Below are positions 1-7,226 of a DNA stretch of 64,000 bases, in pieces. The notes under the pieces are model-generated. The model saw only the letters and a program-made list of their open reading frames with translations. It made no database searches and was not told the DNA's origin. The stretch comes from Halobacterium litoreum (lineage in GTDB: Archaea > Halobacteriota > Halobacteria > Halobacteriales > Halobacteriaceae). Within the stretch, counting starts at the first letter, position 1, and every line of letters starts with the position of its first letter. Position numbers and translations under genes: made by a program. Where the stretch lies: positions 2,542,001 to 2,606,000 of the forward strand of contig NZ_CP089466.1 in the NCBI RefSeq assembly GCF_021233415.1, written 5' to 3'.

Positions 1-1
1 G

Positions 2-346
2 AACGGCAACCCGCTCGAGGGGATGTTCGCGTGGATGGCCAACACCCCGTGGTTCCTCGACTTCGTGAACGTCGCCGTTCCCGTCGGCGAGGCGCTCATC
101 GGCGTCGCGCTCCTGCTCGGCGCAGTCACCCGACTCGCCGCGTTCTTCGGGGCGTTCATGATGCTGATGTTCTACTTCGGGAACTGGAGTGTCGGACACG
201 GCTACGTGAACGGCGACTTCGCGTACATGCTCGTGTTCCTCGCGGTCGCGGCGTTCGGCGCCGGGCGCATCCTCGGCGTGGACGCCTACCTCGAGCGACT
301 CGACGTCGTGAAGCACAACGCGTGGCTGCGCTACCTCCTCGGGTAG
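2..346 (+). CDS. DoxX-like membrane protein, 5' end cut by window edge
   Basis: The frame is open from base 2, before the first ATG at 23, so only the last 114 codons or so are present. The product is hydrophobic with about three membrane segments and a short C-terminal tail. The run PVGEALIG, the FMMLMFYFG helix and GDFAYMLVFLAVAAFGAGR are typical of haloarchaeal DoxX/DoxD family proteins. The founding archaeal member is part of a thiosulfate:quinone oxidoreductase, but the redox partner of haloarchaeal versions is not known, so the role is left open. The gene converges on orc1; the 238-base spacer between them carries two ORB-like inverted repeats. Confidence 0.7.
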   Translation, partial: NGNPLEGMFAWMANTPWFLDFVNVAVPVGEALIGVALLLGAVTRLAAFFGAFMMLMFYFGNWSVGHGYVNGDFAYMLVFLAVAAFGAGRILGVDAYLERLDVVKHNAWLRYLLG

Positions 347-383
347 CACGCCCGAGACCCGACAGCCGGCTGCGCGCTGGCCA

Positions 384-403
384 CCACCCGACATTTCGGG
401 TGG
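384..403. repeat. ORB-like inverted repeat downstream of orc1
   Basis: CCACCCGACATTTCGGGTGG has perfect 8-base arms around CATT. Its right arm, TTTCGGGTGGA with the next base, is the core of the origin boxes at 2912 and 3124. It lies between two convergent genes, so it could be an Orc1 binding site, a terminator hairpin, or both. Confidence 0.6.
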
Positions 404-490
404 ACCGATCATTTCTTCGATACTGCCGTTACGCGCCACTAGAGGACGTATTGGCAACAGTTCCAGTGGAACTGGAAGGGTGTGTCACGG

Positions 491-507
491 CCACCCGTTT
501 CGGGTGG
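491..507. repeat. Second ORB-like inverted repeat downstream of orc1
   Basis: CCACCCGTTTCGGGTGG has perfect 7-base arms and a 3-base loop, followed by AACG. The right half, CGTTTCGGGTGGA, matches the 13-base core of the ORB at 2912-2931. It sits 78 bases beyond the orc1 stop and 107 bases from the similar repeat at 384. Confidence 0.6.
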
Positions 508-584
508 AACGCGCCGCAGTTCGAGGAGGGTTGCCATCGACGCACTGTGAGCGTGAACGGAAACGACAACGAGAGCGCGAGCGG

Positions 585-2135
585 TCAGTTGTCGAATCTG
601 GCCTGCACGAACGGCGTGACGTTCTCGATGTCACTCAGCCGGGAGTCGGCTTCGAGGACGGCCTCCGTCTCCTCGACCGGCACCGAGAGCGAGATTTCTT
701 TGGTGCGCCCGTACCGGCCCTTCGACACCACCACGGCGTTGACGATGCCGAGCATGTCGAGTTCTGAGATGAGGTCGGTGACGCGGCGCTGCGTGAGCAC
801 GTCGGCGTCCAACTCGTCGCAGAGCGTCTTGTAGATGTTGTACACCTCGCCCGTGTTCACGTTGTGGACGCCGTTGTCCTCCAAGAGGAGGATGGCGTAC
901 AGGACGAGTTTGCTCTGGGTCGGGAGCGTGCGCACGACCTCCACCACGCGGTCGAGTTCTATCTTGTCCTGCGCGCGACGCACGTGGGCTTCGGTGACGT
1001 CGTCGGACTGGTCGCGCTCCGCGAGTTCCCCCGCCGTCCGGAGCAGGTCGAGGGCTCTGCGGGCGTCCCCGTGTTCCTGCGCGGCGAACGCCGCACACAG
1101 CGGGATGACGTCCTCGGAGAGCGCGTTCGCCTTGAACGCCACCTCCGAGCGGTGCTGGAGGATGTCCCGGAGTTGGTTCGCGTCGTACGGCGGGAAGACG
1201 ATCTCCTCCTCGCCCAGACTCGATTTGACTCGGGGGTCGAGGAAGTCGGTGAACTTCAGGTCGTTCGAGATACCGATAATCGAAACCCGGGAGTTGTCCA
1301 ACTCGGAGTTCATCCGGGAGAGGTTGTACAGCGTGTCGTCCCCGGACTTCTCGACGAGTTTGTCGATCTCGTCGAGCATGATGACGGCGACGCGTTCCAC
1401 GTAGTCGACGGCGTCGAAGAACGTCGCGTACACGCGGTCGGTCGGCCACCCCGTCATCGGGACTTCCTCCATCTCCGATTTCTCCTGGAGGAGCGTCTCT
1501 ATCTGTTCGTCTATCTCGTCGATGGAGTCGAACTGCTCACGGAGGTCACCGAAGTCGTCGGCGTCGTCTCCGGCGCCGGCCCCGTCCTCGGGCGTCGCGT
1601 CGAACGCGTCGCCCTCCGTTTCGAGTGCGGACGGGTCGGCCTCGGCCTCGTTCCGGAGGTCTTGGAGTTTCGCGACGCGGTCGTCGACGAACGCCCGGTT
1701 CTGCTCGATGAACGTGTTCGCGAGCTGCGCGAGCACGCGGTACTGGGTGTCCGTCACCTCGCAGTTGATGTACTCGACCTCGCAGGGCACGTCGTACTTC
1801 TGGGAGGTCTTCTCCAGTTCCTGGCTCACGAACTTCGCGCTCGCGGTCTTCCCGGTCCCCGTCTTCCCGTAGATGAGGATGTTCGACGGCGTCTCGCCCC
1901 GCAGCGCGGCGACCAGGATGGTCGCCATGTTGTTGATCTGGTCTTTGCGGTGCGGGAGTTCGTGTGGCGTGTAGGACGGGCGCAGGACCTCCTTGTTCTC
2001 GAAGATGGGCTCGCCGCTGAGCAGGTCGTCGAACAGGCCCTCGTCGCCGTCCTCGTCGTCGAGTACGTCGTCGAGGTCGACGTCGAAGTCCCGGTCGGCG
2101 CGTCGGCGTCCGTCCGGCGTCGGTTCGTCTGACAT
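585..2135 (-). CDS. orc1: Orc1/Cdc6 replication initiator
   Basis: Replication initiator of 516 residues that binds origin recognition boxes and helps load the MCM helicase. Walker A GKTGTGKT is at about residues 90-97, Walker B VIMLDEID at 251-258, a sensor motif IGISND follows, and a C-terminal winged-helix region (from about residue 400) supplies further DNA contacts. The N terminus is very acidic, and an acidic, partly helical insertion (about 150-225) separates the Walker motifs. The start at 2135 (MSDEPTPDG) is preferred over the upstream ATG at 2264 because the extra 43 codons are basic, Cys-rich and unlike the protein. An ORB lies 14-33 bases before this start, so autoregulation is plausible. 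It is divergent from oapA across the origin. Confidence 0.95.
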   Translation of the reverse strand: MSDEPTPDGRRRADRDFDVDLDDVLDDEDGDEGLFDDLLSGEPIFENKEVLRPSYTPHELPHRKDQINNMATILVAALRGETPSNILIYGKTGTGKTASAKFVSQELEKTSQKYDVPCEVEYINCEVTDTQYRVLAQLANTFIEQNRAFVDDRVAKLQDLRNEAEADPSALETEGDAFDATPEDGAGAGDDADDFGDLREQFDSIDEIDEQIETLLQEKSEMEEVPMTGWPTDRVYATFFDAVDYVERVAVIMLDEIDKLVEKSGDDTLYNLSRMNSELDNSRVSIIGISNDLKFTDFLDPRVKSSLGEEEIVFPPYDANQLRDILQHRSEVAFKANALSEDVIPLCAAFAAQEHGDARRALDLLRTAGELAERDQSDDVTEAHVRRAQDKIELDRVVEVVRTLPTQSKLVLYAILLLEDNGVHNVNTGEVYNIYKTLCDELDADVLTQRRVTDLISELDMLGIVNAVVVSKGRYGRTKEISLSVPVEETEAVLEADSRLSDIENVTPFVQARFDN

Positions 2136-2148
2136 GTTTTGCTCGAAT

Positions 2149-2168
2149 ACCCCTTCGTTTCGTGTGGA
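2149..2168 (-). repeat. Origin recognition box (ORB), orc1-proximal
   Basis: ACCCCTTCGTTTCGTGTGGA, the reverse complement of an ORB of the form TCCAC-CGAAACG-GGGGT. It ends 33 bases upstream of the orc1 start codon and probably overlaps its promoter. Confidence 0.85.
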
Positions 2169-2409
2169 GAGCGGTTTCGGATGACAGCACCCCGGAGAAC
2201 GCCAGTACCGCCGGTTTCTCGCAGGGCGTATCGAACACCGCTCCAGTTGATGCAGATGAACCAATGGAAACGAGAGAGACTAATAAGTTTCGATGGGTGG
2301 TGGCCGGAGCGAAACGACGGGTAGGGAGTTCGTAACGCCGCTTTGTGCGCCGCGACGCGTCAGGTGATGTGGACGAGAACAGTAACGACGGCAATCTGGG
2401 GCGGTACGC

Positions 2410-2420
2410 TTCGAGTGGAA
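2410..2420 (-). repeat. Partial ORB core
   Basis: TTCGAGTGGAA matches only the TCCACTCGAA half of the box and lacks the G-rich end. It is a weak or mini-ORB at best. Confidence 0.4.
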
Positions 2421-2473
2421 CGGAGGCAGCGGGAGAGAATTGGGGGAGAGAGAACGAGGTGAAAAGGAGGGGA

Positions 2474-2510
2474 GAGTCTGGACGAGTGGGAGGGTGAGTC
2501 TGGACGAGTG
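2474..2510 (+). repeat. Tandem direct repeat in origin, purine-rich side
   Basis: GAGTCTGGACGAGTG occurs at 2474-2488 and again at 2496-2510, a 22-base period. A related GTCGACGAGTG follows near 2580. It could be an accessory binding site or a by-product of the purine-rich composition. Confidence 0.6.
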
Positions 2511-2863
2511 AGAGGTGCGGGTACGGGAGTCAGCGGGAAGTATGGGGTGCAGGAGTCGACGGGAGGTGTGAGTGCGAAAGTCGACGAGTGACGACGAGGA
2601 ATGTCTCGGTGGTTCGTTCGGTTCGGGGGCGTCGTAACGTCGACTCGATTCGGTCGCGGTTCGCCGCGCCGACTGTGAATGGTTGTATCGAGTGTCGATC
2701 GTGTGCAGGCTCGTGACGGAACGAAGGGAGCAGCGGGAAATACGAGAAGCAGTCGCGGGGAGGGGCGAGCAGCGAGAGAACAACAGGAAAGCAGCGAGAG
2801 CGGAGCGGAGGAGTGTGGTGAGAGTGAGACGAGAACGGGTGGAGATTGGAGTGTGGTGGGGTT

Positions 2864-2883
2864 TCCACTCGAAACGTGGGGGT
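2864..2883 (+). repeat. Origin recognition box (ORB)
   Basis: TCCACTCGAAACGTGGGGGT, preceded by TT. It faces the ORB at 2912 with both G-rich ends inward, separated by a very G-rich 28-base spacer. Confidence 0.9.
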
Positions 2884-2911
2884 TGGGGTGCGGGGCGTGG
2901 GGTGGCCCCCC

Positions 2912-2931
2912 ACCCCTTCGTTTCGGGTGGA
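2912..2931 (-). repeat. Origin recognition box (ORB) left of the unwinding element
   Basis: ACCCCTTCGTTTCGGGTGGA is the exact reverse complement of the box at 3124-3143. The two form a perfect 20-base inverted pair around the AT-rich segment. Confidence 0.92.
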
Positions 2932-2964
2932 GCGGAGAATAGGCGGGAGAGGTGAGAGAGCGAG

Positions 2965-3075
2965 ATGGGTACTTGATTAGGAAAAGACTAAGTGACTACT
3001 GTCAAAACAGAATCCGCAAACCAGAACGAACCGTTAGTTTGGGTGGGGAAGTGGTCTAGTTCTAGTTCTGTCTTG
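2965..3075. other. Putative DNA unwinding element
   Basis: Locally AT-rich stretch (about 55% A+T by eye, against a third elsewhere) including TTGATTAGGAAAAGACTAAG and GTTAGTTT, ending in a CTAGTTCTAGTTCT run. It is flanked by inverted ORBs at 2912 and 3124, the arrangement known for archaeal origins. Melting itself cannot be shown from sequence. Confidence 0.75.
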
Positions 3076-3123
3076 CCGGCTCACTCCCGTTCTCGCGGAC
3101 ACCCCACCGCGGCTCACTCTCGT

Positions 3124-3143
3124 TCCACCCGAAACGAAGGGGT
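3124..3143 (+). repeat. Origin recognition box (ORB) right of the unwinding element
   Basis: TCCACCCGAAACGAAGGGGT, the exact inverted partner of the box at 2912-2931. The TCCAC end faces the AT-rich segment. Confidence 0.92.
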
Positions 3144-3280
3144 GGGGGCTAGATGCCCGGTCGTCGACGTCTCTTGGTACCACTCGTCACGAACCACCCG
3201 CCCTCTCTTTCTAGTCCAATCCTACCTATTCCCTCACCCCGACCTGTTCCTCCCCAACACTCCGGCTCGTTCTTTCTCAA

Positions 3281-3318
3281 GCACTCCGCCCCGTCCCTCC
3301 CTAGGCACTCCGCCCCGT
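3281..3318 (+). repeat. Tandem direct repeat in origin, pyrimidine-rich side
   Basis: GCACTCCGCCCCGT occurs at 3281-3294 and 3305-3318 (24-base period), with a degenerate copy ACACTCCGGCTCGT just before them. Together with the repeats at 2474-2510 it gives the origin short tandem repeats on both sides of the unwinding element. Confidence 0.6.
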
Positions 3319-3520
3319 TTCCCGTCGAGCCGACGTCACGCGGACGGTTCACCGACACACCGGAGTCACCGCCCTCGTTCGACTCGAAACGTCGGCCTAC
3401 TCCGCGCTCCGGAGACGCCCGTCTGACGTAGGTTTAAGTTGTCTCGCCGGGAGTTCTCCAGATAACCGTCCGTATCCTGCGTCAAACATACAAGGCGCGG
3501 GGTGCGTATGGAGGTCAAGG

Positions 3521-4165
3521 ATGGGACTGTTCGCAGAACTCAGAGACAGCATCTCTCGGGTCACGTCGAGCCTGTTCGACGACGACTCGGAACCGAAACG
3601 AATCGGGATTTACGGACCGCCTAACGCGGGGAAAACGACCCTCGCGAACCGCATCGCCCGCGACTGGACGGGCGACGCGGTCGGTCCCGAGAGCCACATC
3701 CCTCACGAGACGCGTCGCGCGCGCCGAAAGGAGAACGTCGAGATCGAACGCAACGGGAAGACCGTCAACATCGACATCGTCGACACGCCCGGCGTGACGA
3801 CGAAAGTCGACTACTCGGAGTTCCTCGAACACGACATGGAAAAAGAGGAGGCCGTGCGTCGCTCCCGCGAGGCGACCGAGGGGGTCGCCGAGGCGATGCA
3901 CTGGCTCCGCGAGGACGTTGACGGCGTCATCTACGTGCTGGACTCGACGACCGACCCGTTCACGCAGGTGAACACGATGCTCATCGGCATCATCGAGTCC
4001 CGGGACCTCCCGGTGCTCATCCTCGCGAACAAGACGGACCTCGAGGACGCCAACATCCAGCAGATCTCGAACGCGTTCCCGCAACACGAGACGATTCCGC
4101 TCTCGGCGCTGGAAGGCGAGAACATGGACGAGGTCTACGAGAAGATCGCGGAGTACTTCGCGTGA
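3521..4165 (+). CDS. oapA: Origin-associated GTP-binding protein OapA
   Basis: Era/Der-like small GTPase of 214 residues. G1 is GPPNAGKTT (about 32-40), G3 is DTPG (about 88-91), G4 is NKTD (about 170) and a final SAL marks G5. Between G1 and G3 is a basic stretch with ETRRARRKE. In haloarchaea this gene is conserved next to the main origin with oapB and oapC, and a link to replication is inferred from that; the biochemical role is not established. A strong Shine-Dalgarno GGAGGT at 3510-3515 supports ATG 3521, unusual in a genome where leaderless starts dominate. A TATA-like TTTAAG near 3432 suits a transcript with a leader. First gene of a tight three-gene operon. Confidence 0.9.
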   Translation: MGLFAELRDSISRVTSSLFDDDSEPKRIGIYGPPNAGKTTLANRIARDWTGDAVGPESHIPHETRRARRKENVEIERNGKTVNIDIVDTPGVTTKVDYSEFLEHDMEKEEAVRRSREATEGVAEAMHWLREDVDGVIYVLDSTTDPFTQVNTMLIGIIESRDLPVLILANKTDLEDANIQQISNAFPQHETIPLSALEGENMDEVYEKIAEYFA

Positions 4166-4171
4166 TTGTCC

Positions 4172-4564
4172 ATGCCTGAAACTACCAGCGGCGACGGGCC
4201 CGAAGAGGGCGTCCAGGTCGACCTCATCAGTAGCGAACGCATGTCCGGGAAGACGTCGATGGAGAAGATTCGACTCATCCTCGACGGCGTCCGGGACGGC
4301 AACATCGTCGTCCTCGAGTCCGGCTTGACGCCCGACGAGGAGTCGAAACTCATCGAGGTGACGATGAGCGAGATCAACCCGGACGGCTTCTCCGGCATCG
4401 AAATCGAGAGTTTCCCGCAGTCCGAGACCAACGACACGAGTCTCCTCGGTCGCCTGATGGGCAAACAGGAGTCCTCGAAGTTGACGGTCATCGGGCCGGC
4501 GAACCAGATTCAGTCGCTGCACAAGGACGAGACCCTCATCAGCGCGCTCATCTCACGCAAGTAA
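4172..4564 (+). CDS. oapB: Origin-associated protein OapB (DUF2073 family)
   Basis: Protein of 130 residues from ATG 4172; an in-frame TTG at 4166 directly after the oapA stop would add two residues. No catalytic motif is obvious. The sequence begins acidic, then shows an alpha/beta pattern (VDLISSERMSGKTSMEKIRLILDGVRDGNIVVLESGLTPDEESKLIEV), a segment GFSGIEIESFPQ, and a LMGKQESSKLTVIGPANQIQSL stretch near the end, matching the archaeal DUF2073 family found beside origins. It is separated from oapA by 6 bases and its stop overlaps the oapC start (TAATG), so translational coupling is likely. Confidence 0.88.
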   Translation: MPETTSGDGPEEGVQVDLISSERMSGKTSMEKIRLILDGVRDGNIVVLESGLTPDEESKLIEVTMSEINPDGFSGIEIESFPQSETNDTSLLGRLMGKQESSKLTVIGPANQIQSLHKDETLISALISRK

Positions 4565-5406
4565 TGCCCCACCAGTGTACGAACTGCGGGCACGTCTTCG
4601 ACGACGGCTCGAAGGAGATGCTCTCGGGGTGTCCCGACTGCGGCGGGAACAAGTTCCAGTACCACCCGGGTGACGTCCCCGAGGAGCCGTCCGAGGACGC
4701 CGAACCGCCCGAGCGCGAGTCCGGGTCGGTGAGCGGCGCGGTGGGTCGCGCCGCGAACAAGGTTCGGGACGCGGTGTCCCGTGATTCCTCGCCCGAGCGC
4801 GACGCACGCGCGGAGCACTCGAAAGACGAGGGTGCAGACGCGAGCGCGGACGACGCTCCACCCGAAACGTCGGCGTCTGCGGACGTGTCCATCGAGTCCG
4901 CGTCCGCCGCGGCCGACGACTCGCCGGCGACGGAGGCGTCGACCGGGAGCGGCGCTGCACCCGAAACGGGGGGCGTCGAGGACGCCGGGCCGGCCGGTGG
5001 CGCCGTCGACTCCGAGTCGGACACATCGCAGTCCGACGCGACGGCCGCCGATTCCGGCACCGGCGGCGCCGAAGCAGTGGACGCCAGCACGTCCGACACC
5101 GAGGACACGGCCCAGGCGTCCGCGCGAAGCGAAGTCGTCGACCGGAACGTCCTCCCGGACGCCTCCGAGGGCCGGGTCGTCAAAGAGCCCGACGACGAGG
5201 AGGACCGACCGGACCTCGAAGCGCTCCGGCAGGAACTGAACGACCAGTTCGAGTCCATCCGCATCGTCGCACCCGGCCAGTACGAACTCAACCTCATGGA
5301 GTTGTACGACCGCCAGGAGTACATCATCGCGCTCCAGGAGGACGGCCAGTACGTCATCGAGGTGCCGGACGCGTGGGACGCGCCGGACCCGACCGACGCC
5401 GAGTAG
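4564..5406 (+). CDS. oapC: Origin-associated zinc-ribbon protein OapC
   Basis: Protein of 280 residues with three parts. An N-terminal zinc ribbon has CTNCG at Cys5/Cys8 and CPDCG some 16 residues later. A long low-complexity middle (about 40-205) is rich in Ala, Ser, Asp, Glu and Thr and probably disordered. The folded C-terminal part (about 215-275) contains LRQELNDQFESIRIVAPGQYELNLMELYDRQEYIIAL and VIEVPDAW, the conserved core of the haloarchaeal Zn-ribbon/OapC family. Third gene of oapABC. The linker DNA carries two ORB-like cores, TCCACCCGAAACGTCGG at 4857 and a weaker one near 4957. Function unknown beyond conserved origin linkage. Confidence 0.85.
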   Translation: MPHQCTNCGHVFDDGSKEMLSGCPDCGGNKFQYHPGDVPEEPSEDAEPPERESGSVSGAVGRAANKVRDAVSRDSSPERDARAEHSKDEGADASADDAPPETSASADVSIESASAAADDSPATEASTGSGAAPETGGVEDAGPAGGAVDSESDTSQSDATAADSGTGGAEAVDASTSDTEDTAQASARSEVVDRNVLPDASEGRVVKEPDDEEDRPDLEALRQELNDQFESIRIVAPGQYELNLMELYDRQEYIIALQEDGQYVIEVPDAWDAPDPTDAE

Positions 5407-5534
5407 CGAGCAGTCCCAACTTCCATCCTTCACACCGCCGTTTCCACTCGACAGCGCCGCGGCCACCGCGCTCTCGTTTCGTCGCTTGCCGCGTGGCGAA
5501 GTTGTTTTCCGCTGTGGCGTCGCGTCTCCGATAG

Positions 5535-7082
5535 ATGACGCTTCGCAGACGAATCCGGGCGCGCCTCGCGGCCGTCGTCGCGGCGCTGGCGCGCGGATTC
5601 GGGGCGCTCCAGTCGTGGCTCGCCGGCGTCCTCGCGGCGTTCCCGGCGTTGCTCGCTCGCCTCGGCCTCGTCGACCGCTCGAAGGGCGAGGAGGCGTTCG
5701 ACCTCGCGGTGCCGGCGATGGTGACCGGCGGTCTGCGCACGCTGCTGCGCACCGCCGACTTCCTGATGGTGAGCATCGCCGCCGGCTCCACCGCGGTCGC
5801 CGCCCTCGAGTTCGGGTTCCAGTACTACTTCATCCCGTTCGGCCTCGCGCTCGCGCTCACTTCCGGCACCATCAGCGTCGTCTCCCGGCTGAAGGGCGCC
5901 GAGGACGACGTGGGCGCTGACTTCGCCATCAAGCAGTCGCTGTGGCTCTCCCTCATCGTCTCAGTCCCCATCACCGTCGGGACGTGGCTGTACGCCGACC
6001 CGCTCGTCGCGCTGCTCGCGAGCGACCCCGAGACCACGCGACTCGGCGCGGACTACCTCCGCGTCGTGATGCTCTCCGTCGCGTTCCGGTTCTGGAGCAT
6101 GACCGCCGCCCGCGCGCTCGCCGGCGCGGGCGACACCCGCACCCCGATGTACGTCCGTCTCGTGACGCTCCCGACGAACATCGCGTTGAACGCGGTGCTC
6201 ATCTTCGGCCTGTGGGTGTTCCCGGAACTCGGCGTCGTCGGCGCGGCGTGGGGGACCGCCGTCTCGAACGCCGTCGCGGGCGTCGCGTTCTTCGCCGTCC
6301 TGCTGTCGGGCCGGTGGAGCGTCACCCTCCACCTCGGCGGGAAGCAGTGGGACTGGCGCGTCGCGAAGGAGATCGTGCGCGTCGCGCTCCCGCTCGCCGG
6401 CACCCGGCTCTCGCGGACGTTCGGGCGGTTCCCGTTTCTCTGGGTGCTCGGGACGTTCGGCCCCACCGTCGTCGCGGCGTACGCCATCGGCCGGCGCGTG
6501 ATGTTGCTCGCGCTGATGCCCGCGTGGGGCTACTCGACGGCGTCCTCGACGCTCGTCGGCCAGCGCCTCGGCGCCGACGACCCCGACGAGGCCGCCGAGT
6601 ACGGCTGGCAGACGCTCCGCATCGCGCTCGTCACGCAACTGCTCATCGGCGCCGCCATCTTCGCCGCCGCCGCACCCATCGCTCGCGTGTTCGACGCCGG
6701 CGACGTGGGGCTAACGGTGACGTTCATCCGCGTGTTCGGCCTCGGCGTCGCTGGCTTCTCCGTCTCGCGCACACTCCGGGGCGGCCTGCGGGGCGCGGGA
6801 GACACGCGCTGGCCGTTCTACGGCGGGATTATCGGCACCTACGCGGTGCGCCTGCCCCTCGCGTTCGTCGCGCTCCCGGTCGGCTTCGCGCTCTCCGCCG
6901 GCCCGTACGCCCTCGGGCCGCTCGCGATTCCCGCCGTCTCGTTCGCGCCCGGCCTCGGACTGGGGTTGATTGCCGTCTACGCCGCGATTCTCGGGGACAT
7001 GTACGCTCGCGCCGCCGTCAACCTCGCGCGCTTCAAGTCCGGCGCGTGGCGGGCGTACGGCGCGCCAGCGACCGGCGACTGA
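5535..7082 (+). CDS. MATE family efflux transporter
   Basis: Integral membrane protein of 515 residues with about 12 membrane segments in two homologous halves, as in MATE/DinF exporters, which move cationic drugs or metabolites outward in exchange for H+ or Na+. Family features are the RSKGEEAFDLAVPAMVTGGL entry to helix 1, ALAGAGDTRTPM around residue 200 and its counterpart LRGGLRGAGDTRWPFYGG around 420. An N-terminal extension of about 45 residues is basic and amphipathic. The upstream 128 bases contain TTGTTTTCC about 27 bases before the ATG, consistent with a leaderless transcript. Substrate cannot be inferred. Confidence 0.85.
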   Translation: MTLRRRIRARLAAVVAALARGFGALQSWLAGVLAAFPALLARLGLVDRSKGEEAFDLAVPAMVTGGLRTLLRTADFLMVSIAAGSTAVAALEFGFQYYFIPFGLALALTSGTISVVSRLKGAEDDVGADFAIKQSLWLSLIVSVPITVGTWLYADPLVALLASDPETTRLGADYLRVVMLSVAFRFWSMTAARALAGAGDTRTPMYVRLVTLPTNIALNAVLIFGLWVFPELGVVGAAWGTAVSNAVAGVAFFAVLLSGRWSVTLHLGGKQWDWRVAKEIVRVALPLAGTRLSRTFGRFPFLWVLGTFGPTVVAAYAIGRRVMLLALMPAWGYSTASSTLVGQRLGADDPDEAAEYGWQTLRIALVTQLLIGAAIFAAAAPIARVFDAGDVGLTVTFIRVFGLGVAGFSVSRTLRGGLRGAGDTRWPFYGGIIGTYAVRLPLAFVALPVGFALSAGPYALGPLAIPAVSFAPGLGLGLIAVYAAILGDMYARAAVNLARFKSGAWRAYGAPATGD

Positions 7083-7111
7083 GCCCCTGTCTCACGGACG
7101 CGAACGACACG

Positions 7112-7120
7112 GATTTAAGT
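7112..7120 (+). promoter_or_regulatory. TATA box for leaderless small gene at 7143
   Basis: GATTTAAGT is centred 27 bases before ATG 7143, the spacing expected when transcription starts at the initiation codon. Confidence 0.6.
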
Positions 7121-7142
7121 CGAAGCGGTCGAATCCACGCAC

Positions 7143-7226
7143 ATGAGCACGGCCACGAAAGTCGTCTTCGCGACAGTCGGCATCGCCGCAGTACTCTCGT
7201 TGTTCGTCCTCCTGAACGTCGCGTAG
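7143..7226 (+). CDS. Tiny single-span membrane peptide
   Basis: A 27-residue ORF: a short polar start (MSTATK) followed by one hydrophobic helix VVFATVGIAAVLSLFVLLNVA. It has its own TATA box at the leaderless distance, and its stop codon TAG is followed at once by the ATG of the next gene (7227), so the two are probably cotranscribed. The type of peptide resembles small membrane proteins common in haloarchaea, but no function is known. The gene would be missed by length cut-offs. Confidence 0.6.
   Translation: MSTATKVVFATVGIAAVLSLFVLLNVA

Larger units (their letters stand above)
2136..3520. other. Chromosomal replication origin (oriC1 type)
   Basis: A 1,385-base gene-free region between orc1 and oapA, the conserved setting of the main haloarchaeal origin. 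It contains four good ORB boxes (2149, 2864, 2912, 3124), partial boxes near 2410 and 3381, and an AT-rich segment at about 2965-3075 flanked by oppositely oriented ORBs whose TCCAC ends face it. The plus strand is strongly purine-rich on the orc1 side (about 2420-2960) and pyrimidine-rich on the oapA side (about 3180-3330). Short direct repeats occur on both sides. Open frames here are compositional and have no family features. Confidence 0.9.

Noticed and set aside
864-2132. Long plus-strand frame opposite orc1
   Set aside because: It has no domain, is made of repeated V-L-R-E type codons complementary to orc1, and orc1 is unambiguous.
2280-2913. Two minus-strand frames inside the origin
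   Set aside because: They are Ser/Pro/Arg/Thr-rich, follow the purine-strand composition and show no start signals; the DNA is better explained as origin.
3149-3431. Short frames on the oapA side of the origin
   Set aside because: They only reflect the pyrimidine-rich strand and its tandem repeats.
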